Part shown: piece by piece, positions 53,909 through 64,000 of the stretch
How the letters are laid out: every line of letters begins with the position of its first letter
Numbering within the stretch: the first letter of the stretch is position 1
Assembly: GCA_949987565.1 (NCBI GenBank)
Contig: OX465109.1
Span: forward strand, 15,331,400 to 15,395,399
From: Luidia sarsii
Lineage: Eukaryota > Echinodermata > Asteroidea > Paxillosida > Luidiidae
Direction: 5' to 3'
DNA length: 64,000 bases
Program-made: the position numbers and the translations under genes
Notes under the pieces: model-generated
The model's input: only the letters and a program-made list of their open reading frames with translations
The model's database searches: none
Told to the model about the DNA's origin: nothing

Positions 53909-55367
53909 AAGCTTTCAGACCTCCCAGGACCGCTAGAGTAATACCGTGTGCACGGGTCTATATAGAGCTCTTCTGGTCTCGGTAGCGGTCCACCACACAT
54001 CCTTCCCTGCCCTCATCAATATTAGGCCGTAGACCCATGCGCCATGTGAGGGAAGAAACACAGCGACCCCTAGACCTTGGCCGCCGAGTCGACCAAAAGC
54101 ATGGTGTCCCTGTACGAAGACGCAAACCTGGATGATGAGGACAGTCCCAGCATTGCAGCGACTCATGTGGATGCGCCACCTGCGATGTTGCTGTTTGCGG
54201 ATGTTTTTAAAACACCTTAAGCTGCTGGATCGCGCCGAGAAAAAAAAAATTAATTGAAAAAGGTGTCCCAAACAATCGAACCCCGTACTGACAGGTTGGT
54301 AGCCGAGCGTTCTTACACAAGGCCACTTTGCTCTGCGTAAAGTTTTCTGACGTCTAACGTTTTAATGGGCAACCCGGATTATAAGGGGCTCTGCCGTTGG
54401 CGGCGGGCTTCTGGACTTCATTGTCATCGAGTTTAAATCGAGGGCAGCGTACTAAAGCCGAAAGAAACAAGCAACAAACCCTCATAAACATCCACAAGAA
54501 TGAAAACAAAAATCAAGGGAATTAACGTGGAATTCTTTCGTTTACGGGAGACTCGGAATTTCGGTGGAAATTGTCCCTTGAAACTTGACTGGTGTAAAGA
54601 CTGATCAAAAGTGGAACGTATTCTTTCTTTGACGTATCCTGTATATCAAACCAAAGCAACCTGGTTTCTTTGAAAGGCTATGTATTGAGGGCGCTATTCC
54701 GACTTAACGGTCATGCTTCCGCCAAGTCGTTAGGGTGTCATCCGTCACACACACGCCCAAAATAGTGCGCGTTATTGGTGGATATGGGTCGCACAGTCAT
54801 TTGTTGTTATTTTGATTTGATAATAATATCAAAAATTGTTAGTGACGGATTGATACTATAAAAAGAAAGATAGGATTTGTGCGATTGCGAAACACTAATA
54901 AAACTACGTATATCTTACCTACCTTGGGGCGGATTAATTCCAAAACAACTACTATGGTGAAGGATTGGGCTAGATTTCTCTGGAAGGTGTCAGCCGAGAC
55001 GATGGTGAGCAAAGAGAGGCAACTCGTGTAAATAGATTCCAAAGGCCCCTGATTAAAGAAAAGCTGTGGAACCAGGAATCTCAACATTCGGTGAGCAAGT
55101 TGCCTACACGGATTAACATGTTTATCGTGTGAAGCCTGAATAATCACCACTTTGAATGAATCAGAATTCTCCGAAAATAATAAAACAGTATTCGGCATGT
55201 GACAGATATATTTCCTGCAAATGTCCGAACTGTCACGGGAGAAGATAGGAGTAGGGCAACGAAATAACAAACAAAAGAAAGTATATTTTATTTTTCTAAT
55301 TTCGTAGTAAATATCAATCAAACAAAATCAAAAGCTTGGCAGGGAAAAAGTTATACTGTGTCAAACC
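53909..55367 (+). repeat. Satellite unit 26
   Basis: 1459 bp, form T; private GCTGTTTGCGG (about 54191) shared with unit 28; B box GGTTCGATTGT. Confidence 0.97.
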
Positions 55368-56825
55368 AAGCTTTCAGACCTCCCAGGACCGCTAGAGTAA
55401 TACCGTGTGCACGGGTCTATATAGAGCTCTTCTGGTCTCGGTAGCGGTCCACCACACATCCTTCCCTGCCCTCATCAATATTAGGCCGTAGACCCATGCG
55501 CCATGTGAGGGAAGAAACACAGCGACCCCTAGACCTTGGCCGCCGAGTCGACCAAAAGCATGGTGTCCCTGTACGAAGACGCAAACCTGGATGATGAGGA
55601 CAGTCCCAGCATTGCAGCGACTCATGTGGATGCGCCACCTGCGATGTTGCTGGTTGCGGATGTTTTTAAAACACCTTAAGCTGCTGGATCGCGCCGAGAA
55701 AAAAAAAATTAATTGAAAAAGGTGTCCCAAGGAATCGAACCCCGTACTGACAGGTTGGTAGCCGAGCGTTCTTACACAAGGCCACTTTGCTCTGCGTAAA
55801 GTTTTCTGACGTCTAACGTTTTAATGGGCAACCCGGATTATAAGGGGCTCTGCCGTTGGCGGCGGGCTTCTGGACTTCATTGTCATCGAGTTTAAATCGA
55901 GGGCAGCGTACTAAAGCCGAAAGAAACAAGCAACAAACCCTCATAAACATCCACAAGAATGAAAACAAAAATCAAGGGAATTAACGTGGAATTCTTTCGT
56001 TTACGGGAGACTCGCAATTTCGATGGAATTTGTCCCTTGAAACTTGCCTGGTGTAAAGACTGATCAAAAGTGGAACGTATTCTTTCTTTGACGTATCCTG
56101 TATATCAAACCAAAGCAACCTGGTTTCTTTGAAAGGCTATGTATTGAGGGCGCTATTCCGACTTAACGGTCATGCTTCCGCCAAGTCGTTAGGGTGTCAT
56201 CCGTCACACACACGCGCAAAATAGTGCGCGTTATTGGTGGATATGGGTCGCACAGTCATTTGTTGTTATTTTGATTTGATAATAATATCAAAAATTGTTA
56301 GTGACGGATTGATACTAAAAAAAGAAAGATAGGATTTGGCGATTGCAAAACATTGATTAAGCTACGTATATCTTACCTACATTGGTGCGGATTAATTCCA
56401 ATACAACTACTATGGTGAAGGGTTGGGCTAGATTTCTCTGGAAGGTGTCAGCCGAGACGATGGTGAGCAAAGAGAGGCAACTCGTGTAAATAGATTCCAA
56501 AGGCCCCTGATTAAAGAAAAGCTGTGGAACCAGGAATCTCAACATTCGGTGAGCAAGTTGCCTACACGGATTAACATGTTTATCGTGTGAAGCCTGAATA
56601 ATCACCACTTTGAATGAATCAGAATTCTCCGAAAATAATAAAACAGTATTCGGCATGTGACAGATATATTTCCTGCAAATGTCCGAACTGTCACGGGAGA
56701 AGATAGGAGTAGGGCAACGAAATAACAAACAAAAGAAAGTATATTTTATTTTTCTAATTTCGTAGTAAATATCAATCAAACAAAATCAAAAGCTTGGCAG
56801 GGAAAAAGTTATACTGTGTCAAACC
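55368..56825 (+). repeat. Satellite unit 27
   Basis: 1458 bp, form N; intact B box. Confidence 0.97.
55721..55785 (-). ncRNA. tRNA-like module, unit 27
   Basis: A box, B box GGTTCGATTCC and T5 terminator intact. Confidence 0.5.
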
Positions 56826-58284
56826 AAGCTTTCAGACCTCCCAGGACCGCTAGAGTAATACCGTGTGCACGGGTCTATATAGAGCTCTTCTGGTCTCGGT
56901 AGCGGTCCACCACACATCCTTCCCTGCCCTCATCAATATTAGGCCGTAGACCCATGCGCCATGTGAGGGAAGAAACACAGCGACCCCTAGACCTTGGCCG
57001 CCGAGTCGACCAAAAGCATGGTGTCCCTGTACGAAGACGCAAACCTGGATGATGAGGACAGTCCCAGCATTGCAGCGACTCATGTGGATGCGCCACCTGC
57101 GATGTTGCTGTTTGCGGATGTTTTTAAAACACCTTAAGCTGCTGGATCGCGCCGAGAAAAAAAAAATTAATTGAAAAAGGTGTCCCAAACAATCGAACCC
57201 CGTACTGACAGGTTGGTAGCCGAGCGTTCTTACACAAGGCCACTTTGCTCTGCGTAAAGTTTTCTGACGTCTAACGTTTTAATGGGCAACCCGGATTATA
57301 AGGGGCTCTGCCGTTGGCGGCGGGCTTCTGGACTTCATTGTCATCGAGTTTAAATCGAGGGCAGCGTACTAAAGCCGAAAGAAACAAGCAACAAACCCTC
57401 ATAAACATCCACAAGAATGAAAACAAAAATCAAGGGAATTAACGTGGAATTCTTTCGTTTACGGGAGACTCGGAATTTCGGTGGAAATTGTCCCTTGAAA
57501 CTTGACTGGTGTAAAGACTGATCAAAAGTGGAACGTATTCTTTCTTTGACGTATCCTGTATATCAAACCAAAGCAACCTGGTTTCTTTGAAAGGCTATGT
57601 ATTGAGGGCGCTATTCCGACTTAACGGTCATGCTTCCGCCAAGTCGTTAGGGTGTCATCCGTCACACACACGCCCAAAATAGTGCGCGTTATTGGTGGAT
57701 ATGGGTCGCACAGTCATTTGTTGTTATTTTGATTTGATAATAATATCAAAAATTGTTAGTGACGGATTGATACTATAAAAAGAAAGATAGGATTTGTGCG
57801 ATTGCGAAACACTAATAAAACTACGTATATCTTACCTACCTTGGGGCGGATTAATTCCAAAACAACTACTATGGTGAAGGATTGGGCTAGATTTCTCTGG
57901 AAGGTGTCAGCCGAGACGATGGTGAGCAAAGAGAGGCAACTCGTGTAAATAGATTCCAAAGGCCCCTGATTAAAGAAAAGCTGTGGAACCAGGAATCTCA
58001 ACATTCGGTGAGCAAGTTGCCTACACGGATTAACATGTTTATCGTGTGAAGCCTGAATAATCACCACTTTGAATGAATCAGAATTCTCCGAAAATAATAA
58101 AACAGTATTCGGCATGTGACAGATATATTTCCTGCAAATGTCCGAACTGTCACGGGAGAAGATAGGAGTAGGGCAACGAAATAACAAACAAAAGAAAGTA
58201 TATTTTATTTTTCTAATTTCGTAGTAAATATCAATCAAACAAAATCAAAAGCTTGGCAGGGAAAAAGTTATACTGTGTCAAACC
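56826..58284 (+). repeat. Satellite unit 28
   Basis: 1459 bp, form T. Near-copy of unit 26 with GCTGTTTGCGG, 2917 bp away. Confidence 0.97.
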
Positions 58285-59742
58285 AAGCTTTCAGACCTCC
58301 CAGGACCGCTAGAGTAATACCGTGTGCACGGGTCTATATAGAGCTCTTCTGGTCTCGGTAGCGGTCCACCACACATCCTTCCCTGCCCTCATCAATATTA
58401 GGCCGTAGACCCATGCGCCATGTGAGGGAAGAAACACAGCGACCCCTAGACCTTGGCCGCCGAGTCGACCAAAAGCATGGTGTCCCTGTACGAAGACGCA
58501 AACCTGGATGATGAGGACAGTCCCAGCATTGCAGCGACTCATGTGGATGCGCCACCTGCGATGTTGCTGGTTGCGGATGTTTTTAAAACACCTTAAGCTG
58601 CTGGATCGCGCCGAGAAAAAAAAAATTAATTGAAAAAGGTGTCCCAAGGAATCGAACCCCGTACTGACAGGTTGGTAGCCGAGCGTTCTTACACAAGGCC
58701 ACTTTGCTCTGCGTAAAGTTTTCTGACGTCTAACGTTTTAATGGGCAACCCGGATTATAAGGGGCTCTGCCGTTGGCGGCGGGCTTCTGGACTTCATTGT
58801 CATCGAGTTTAAATCGAGGGCAGCGTACTAAAGCCGAAAGAAACAAGCAACAAACCCTCATAAACATCCACAAGAATGAAAACAAAAATCAAGGGAATTA
58901 ACGTGGAATTCTTTCGTTTACGGGAGACTCGGAATTTCGGTGGAAATTGTCCCTTGAAACTTGACTGGTGTAAAGACTGATCAAAAGTGGAACGTATTCT
59001 TTCTTTGACGTATCCTGTATATCAAACCGTAGCAACCTGGTTTCTTTGAAAGGCTATGTATTGAGGGCGCTATTCCGACTTAACGGTCATGCTTCCGCCA
59101 AGTTGTTAGGGTGTCATCCGTCACACACACGGGCAAAATAGTGCGCGTTATTGGTGGATATGGGTCGCAGAGTGATTTGTTCTTATTTTGATTTGATAAT
59201 AATATAAAAAATTGTTAGTGACGGATTGATACTAAAAAAAGAAAGATAGGATTTGGCGATTGCGAAACATTGATTAAGCTACATATATCTTACCTACCTC
59301 GGTGCGGATTAATTCCAATACAACTACTATGGTGAAGGGTTGGGCTAGATTTCTCTGAAAGGTGTCAGCCGAGACGATGGTGAGCAAAGAAAGGCAACTC
59401 GTGTAAATAGACTCCAAAGGCCCCTGATTAAAGAAAAGCTGTCGAACCAGGAATCTCAACATTCGGTGAGCAAGTTGCCGACACGGATTAACATGTTTAT
59501 CGTGTGAAACCTGAATAATCACCACTTTGAATGAATCAGAATTCTCCGAAAATAATAAAACAGTATTCGGCATGTGACAGATATATTTCCTGCAAATGTC
59601 CCAACTGTCACGGGAAAAGATAGGAGTAAGACAACGAAATAACAAAGAAAAGAAAGTATATTTTATTTTTCTAATTTCGTAGTAAATATCAATCAAACAA
59701 AATCAAAAGCTTGGCAGAGAAAAAGTTATACTGTGTCAGACC
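58285..59742 (+). repeat. Satellite unit 29
   Basis: 1458 bp. First half as unit 27, second half as unit 23: a switch point between two higher-order patterns. Confidence 0.97.
58638..58702 (-). ncRNA. tRNA-like module, unit 29
   Basis: A box, B box GGTTCGATTCC and T5 terminator intact. Confidence 0.5.
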
Positions 59743-61200
59743 AAGCTTTCAGACCTCCCAGGACCGCTAGAGTCGTACCGTGTGCACGGGTCTATATAGA
59801 GCTCTTCTGGTCTCGGTAGCGGTCCACCACACATCCTTCCCTGCCCTCATCAATATTAGGCCGCAGACCCATTCGCCCTGTGAGGGAGGAAACACAGCGA
59901 CCCCTAGACCTTGGCCGCCGAGTCGACCAAAAGCATGGTGTCCCTGTACGAAGACACAAACCTGGATGATGAGGACAGTCCCAGCATTGCAGAGACTCAT
60001 GTGGATGCACCACCAGCGATGTTGCTGGTTGCGAATGTTTTTAAAACACCTTAAGCTGCAGGATCGTCCCGGGAAAAATAATTTAATTGAAAAAGGTGTC
60101 CCAAACAATCGAACCCCGTACTGACAGGTTGGTAGCCGAGCGTTCTTACACAAGGCCACTTTGCTCTGCGTAAGATTTTCTGACGTCTAACGTTTTAATG
60201 GGCAACCCGGATTATAAGGGGCTCTGCCGTTGGCGGCGGGCTTCTGGACTTCATTGTCATCGAGTTTAAATCGAGGGCAGCGTACTAAAGCCGAAAGAAA
60301 CAAGCAACAAACCCTCATAAACATCCACAAGAATGAAAACAAAAATCAAGGGGATTAACGTGGAATTCTTTCGTTTACGGGAGACTCGCAATTTCGGTGG
60401 AAATTGTCCCTTGAAACTTGACTGGTGTAAAGACTGATCAAAAGTGGAACGTATTCTTTCTTTGACGTATCCTGTATATCAAACCAAAGCAACCTGGTTT
60501 CTTTGAAAGGCTATGTATTGAGGGCGCTATTCCGACTTAACGGTCATGCTTCCGCCAAGTCGTTAGGGTGTCATCCGTCACACACACGCCCAAAATAGTG
60601 CGCGTTATTGGTGGATATGGGTCGCACAGTGATTTGTTGTTATTTTGATTTGATAATAATATCAAAAATTGTTAGTGACGGATTGATACTATAAAAAGAA
60701 AGATAGGATTTGTGCGATTGCGAAACACTAATAAAACTACGTATATCTTACCTACCTTTGGGCGGATTAATTCCAAAACAACTACTATGGTGAAGGATTG
60801 GGCTAGATTTCTCTGGAAGGTGTCAGCCGAGACGATGGTGAGCAAAGAGAGGCAACTCGTGTAAATAGATTCCAAAGGCCCCTGATTAAAGAAAAGCTGT
60901 GGAACCAGGAATCTCAACATTCGGTGAGCAAGTTGCCTACACGGATTAACATGTTTATCGTGTGAAGCCTGAATAATCACCACTTTGAATGAATCAGAAT
61001 TCTCCGAAAATAATAAAACAGTATTCGGCATGTGACAGATATATTTCCTGCAAATGTCCGAACTGTCACGGGAGAAGATAGGAGTAGGGCAACGAAATAA
61101 CAAAGAAAAGAAAGTATATTTTATTTTTCTAATTTCGTAGTAAATATCAATCAAACAAAATCAAAAGCTTGGCAGGGAAAAAGTTATACTGTGTCAAACC
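59743..61200 (+). repeat. Satellite unit 30
   Basis: 1458 bp, form T. Near-copy of unit 24, 8749 bp away. Confidence 0.97.
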
Positions 61201-62658
61201 AAGCTTTCAGACCTCCCAGGACCGCTAGAGTAATACCGTGTGCACGGGTCTATATAGAGCTCTTCTGGTCTCGGTAGCGGTCCACCACACATCCTTCCCT
61301 GCCCTCATCAATATTAGGCCGTAGACCCATGCGCCATGTGAGGGAAGAAACACAGCGACCCCTAGACCTTGGCCGCCGAGTCGACCAAAAGCATGGTGTC
61401 CCTGTACGAAGACGCAAACCTGGATGATGAGGACAGTCCCAGCATTGCAGCGACTCATGTGGATGCGCCACCTGCGATGTTGCTGGTTGCGGATGTTTTT
61501 AAAACACCTTAAGCTGCTGGATCGCGCCGAGAAAAAAAAATTAATTGAAAAAGGTGTCCCAAGGAATCGAACCCCGTACTGACAGGTTGGTAGCCGAGCG
61601 TTCTTACACAAGGCCACTTTGCTCTGCGTAAAGTTTTCTGACGTCTAACGTTTTAATGGGCAACCCGGATTATAAGGGGCTCTGCCGTTGGCGGCGGGCT
61701 TCTGGACTTCATTGTCATCGAGTTTAAATCGAGGGCAGCGTACTAAAGCCGAAAGAAACAAGCAACAAACCCTCATAAACATCCACAAGAATGAAAACAA
61801 AAATCAAGGGAATTAACGTGGAATTCTTTCGTTTACGGGAGACTCGGAATTTCGGTGGAAATTGTCCCTTGAAACTTGACTGGTGTAAAGACTGATCAAA
61901 AGTGGAACGTATTCTTTCTTTGACGTATCCTGTATATCAAACCGTAGCAACCTGGTTTCTTTGAAAGGCTATGTATTGAGGGCGCTATTCCGACTTAACG
62001 GTCATGCTTCCGCCAAGTCGTTAGGGTGTCATCCGTCACACACACGCCCAAAATAGTGCGCGTTATTGGTGGATATGGGTCGCACAGTGATTTGTTGTTA
62101 TTTTGATTTGATAATAATATCAAAAATTGTTAGTGACGGATTGATACTATAAAAAGAAAGATAGGATTTGTGCGATTGCGAAACACTAATAAAACTACGT
62201 ATATCTTACCTACCTTGGGGCGGATTAATTCCAAAACAACTACTATGGTGAAGGATTGGGCTAGATTTCTCTGGAAGGTGTCAGCCGAGACGATGGTGAG
62301 CAAAGAGAGGCAACTCGTGTAAATAGATTCCAAAGGCCCCTGATTAAAGAAAAGCTGTGGAACCAGGAATCTCAACATTCGGTGAGCAAGTTGCCTACAC
62401 GGATTAACATGTTTATCGTGTGAAGCCTGAATAATCACCACTTTGAATGAATCAGAATTCTCCGAAAATAATAAAACAGTATTCGGCATGTGACAGATAT
62501 ATTTCCTGCAAATGTCCGAACTGTCACGGGAGAAGATAGGAGTAGGGCAACGAAATAACAAAGAAAAGAAAGTATATTTTATTTTTCTAATTTCGTAGTA
62601 AATATCAATCAAACAAAATCAAAAGCTTGGCAGGGAAAAAGTTATACTGTGTCAAACC
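61201..62658 (+). repeat. Satellite unit 31
   Basis: 1458 bp, form T; intact B box. No close sister in the window. Confidence 0.97.
61553..61617 (-). ncRNA. tRNA-like module, unit 31
   Basis: A box TGGCCTTGTGT, B box GGTTCGATTCC, T5 terminator at 61552-61548. Two G-U pairs in the T stem; the acceptor stem does not pair. Confidence 0.5.
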
Positions 62659-64000
62659 AAGCTTTCAGACCTCCCAGGACCGCTAGAGTAATACCGTGTG
62701 CACGGGTCTATATAGAGCTCTTCTGGTCTCGGTAGCGGTCCACCACACATCCTTCCCTGCCCTCATCAATATTAGGCCGTAGACCCATGCGCCATGTGAG
62801 GGAAGAAACACAGCGACCCCTAGACCTTGGCCGCCGAGTCGACCAAAAGCATGGTGTCCCTGTACGAAGACGCAAACCTGGATGATGAGGACAGTCCCAG
62901 CATTGCAGAGACTCATGTGGATGCACCACCAGCGATGTTGCTGGTTGCGAATGTTTTTAAAACACCTTAAGCTGCAGGATCGTCCCGGGAAAAATAATTT
63001 AATTGAAAAAGGTGTCCCAAAAAATCGAACCCCGTACTGACAGGTTAGTAGCCGAGAGTTCTTACACAAGGCCATTTTGCTCTGCGTAAGATTTTCTGAC
63101 GTCTAACGTTTTAATGGGCAACCCGGATTATAAGGGGCTCTGCCGTTGGCGGCGGGCTTCTGGACTTCATTGTCATCGAGTTTAAATCGAGGGCAGCGTA
63201 CTAAAGCCGAAAGAAACAAGCAACAAACCCTCATAAACATCCACAAGAATGAAAACAAAAATCAAGGGAATTAACGTGGAATTCTTTCGTTTACGGGAGA
63301 CTCGCAATTTCGATGGAATTTGTCCCTTGAAACTTGCCTGGTGTAAAGACTGATCAAAAGTGGAACGTATTCTTTCTTTGACGTATCCTGTATATCAAAC
63401 CAAAGCAACCTGGTTTCTTTGAAAGGCTATGTATTGAGGGCGCTATTCCGACTTAACGGTCATTCTTCCGCCAAGTCGTTAGGGTGTCATCCGTCACACA
63501 CACGCGCAAAATAGTGCGCGTTATTGGTGGATATGGGTCGCACAGTCATTTGTTGTTATTTTGATTTGATAATAATATCAAAAATTGTTAGTGACGGATT
63601 GATACTAAAAAAAGAAAGATAGGATTTGGCGATTGCAAAACATTGATTAAGCTACGTATATCTTACCTACATTGGTGCGGATTAATTCCAATACAACTAC
63701 TATGGTGAAGGGTTGGGCTAGATTTCTCTGGAAGGTGTCAGCCGAGACGATGGTGAGCAAAGAGAGGCAACTCGTGTAAATAGATTCCAAAGGCCCCTGA
63801 TTAAAGAAAAGCTGTGGAACCAGGAATCTCAACATTCGGTGAGCAAGTTGCCTACACGGATTAACATGTTTATCGTGTGAAGCCTGAATAATCACCACTT
63901 TGAATGAATCAGAATTCTCCGAAAATAATAAAACAGTATTCGGCATGTGACAGATATATTTCCTGCAAATGTCCGAACTGTCACGGGAGAAGATAGGAGT
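62659..64000 (+). repeat. Satellite unit 32, cut by window end
   Basis: 1342 bp visible, form N; AAGGCCATTTTGC as in unit 25, 10207 bp away. The array clearly continues. Confidence 0.97.

Larger units (their letters stand above)
16656..64000 (+). repeat. Satellite array, 1.46-kb monomer, 32 units plus edge copy
   Basis: One head-to-tail array, all units in one orientation, cut by the window end. Unit starts set at the second HindIII site are spaced 1455-1465 bp (mode 1457-1458), except unit 8 (1618 bp, MITE). Order within the monomer: HindIII hairpin, TATATAG motif, GTCGAC block, tRNA-like module (minus strand, offset 352-416), GGCGGCGGGCTTCTGGA block, then an AT-rich half. The AT-rich half has three forms. 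N: ACATTGGTGCGG. T: GATACTATAAAAAG with CCTTGGGGCGG. D: an 8-bp duplication, CTTTCCTATCTTTCCTACC. Open frames on the minus strand recur in every unit, but in several frames, often from GTG, and are broken by indels in several units. Confidence 0.98.

Noticed and set aside
20249..62929. 73-residue Cys/Arg-rich frame repeated in each unit, looking zinc-finger-like
   Set aside because: It lacks a proper spaced Cys/His pattern, begins at GTG and is a shadow of the other minus-strand frame over the same block.
16714..63072. Functional tRNA genes in the array
   Set aside because: A and B boxes are tRNA-like, but acceptor and anticodon stems do not pair properly; tRNA-derived modules only.
20224..63075. 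Recurrent 97-160 residue minus-strand frames in every satellite unit (such as those starting MIDIYYEIRKIKYTFF and MALCKN)
   Set aside because: Several overlapping frames stay open at once, many start only at GTG, and units 5, 14, 17 and 21 break them by a stop or single-base insertion. Changes between units are often amino-acid altering. Homogenised DNA explains their recurrence.
16656..64000. CRISPR array or bacterial repeat system
   Set aside because: Repeat units are 1.46 kb with no short-repeat/spacer alternation, and the flanking gene is a spliced animal gene.

Overview
The window is animal nuclear DNA. It is AT-rich, its one recognisable gene is split by GT-AG introns, and it is full of transposon debris, tRNA-derived modules and a long satellite array. 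The gene is CUL2 (cullin-2): three consecutive coding exons lie on the minus strand at the left edge (1920-1754, 1047-945, 129-35), and their junction phases match exactly. They encode the first 105 residues; the rest of the gene lies beyond the left edge. I cannot name the species; an invertebrate is likely.

Layout. (1) 1-3.8 kb: 5' end of CUL2, its introns carrying two foldback elements (439-681, with a hammerhead-like core; 1321-1484, with a tRNA-like SINE), and a possible non-coding first exon ending at 3699. (2) 3.8-5.35 kb: AT-rich spacer with a 24-bp minisatellite. (3) 5.35-15.3 kb: a large, old, imperfect palindrome. Its arms (5355-7914 and 10284-15165) enclose a 2.4-kb centre. The right arm carries 2.56 kb of extra sequence (11800-14358). 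The arms contain GC-rich, exon-like coding segments of unknown identity, and the left arm has a fragment of non-LTR reverse transcriptase. The centre holds 1.5 tandem copies, about 1488 bp apart, of a sequence homologous to the satellite. Half-copies of the same sequence form the outer ends of both arms. (4) 15.3-16.64 kb: three spaced hairpins, a dispersed repeat and an inverted monomer scrap. (5) 16.64-64.0 kb: one uninterrupted head-to-tail satellite, with 32 copies of a 1.46-kb monomer plus a degenerate edge copy. It is still running when the window ends.

The main story is the satellite. The monomer appears to be derived from the material in the nearby palindrome: it lacks a module of about 178 bp present in the central copies but keeps a tRNA-like pol III module, a TATA-like motif and a HindIII-site hairpin. 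Monomers belong to a few recombining sub-types arranged in nested higher-order repeats of 2, 3, 4, 6 and 7 units. One unit is interrupted by a 147-bp MITE with a 5-bp target duplication. Open frames inside the monomer look like by-products of homogenised DNA, not genes.
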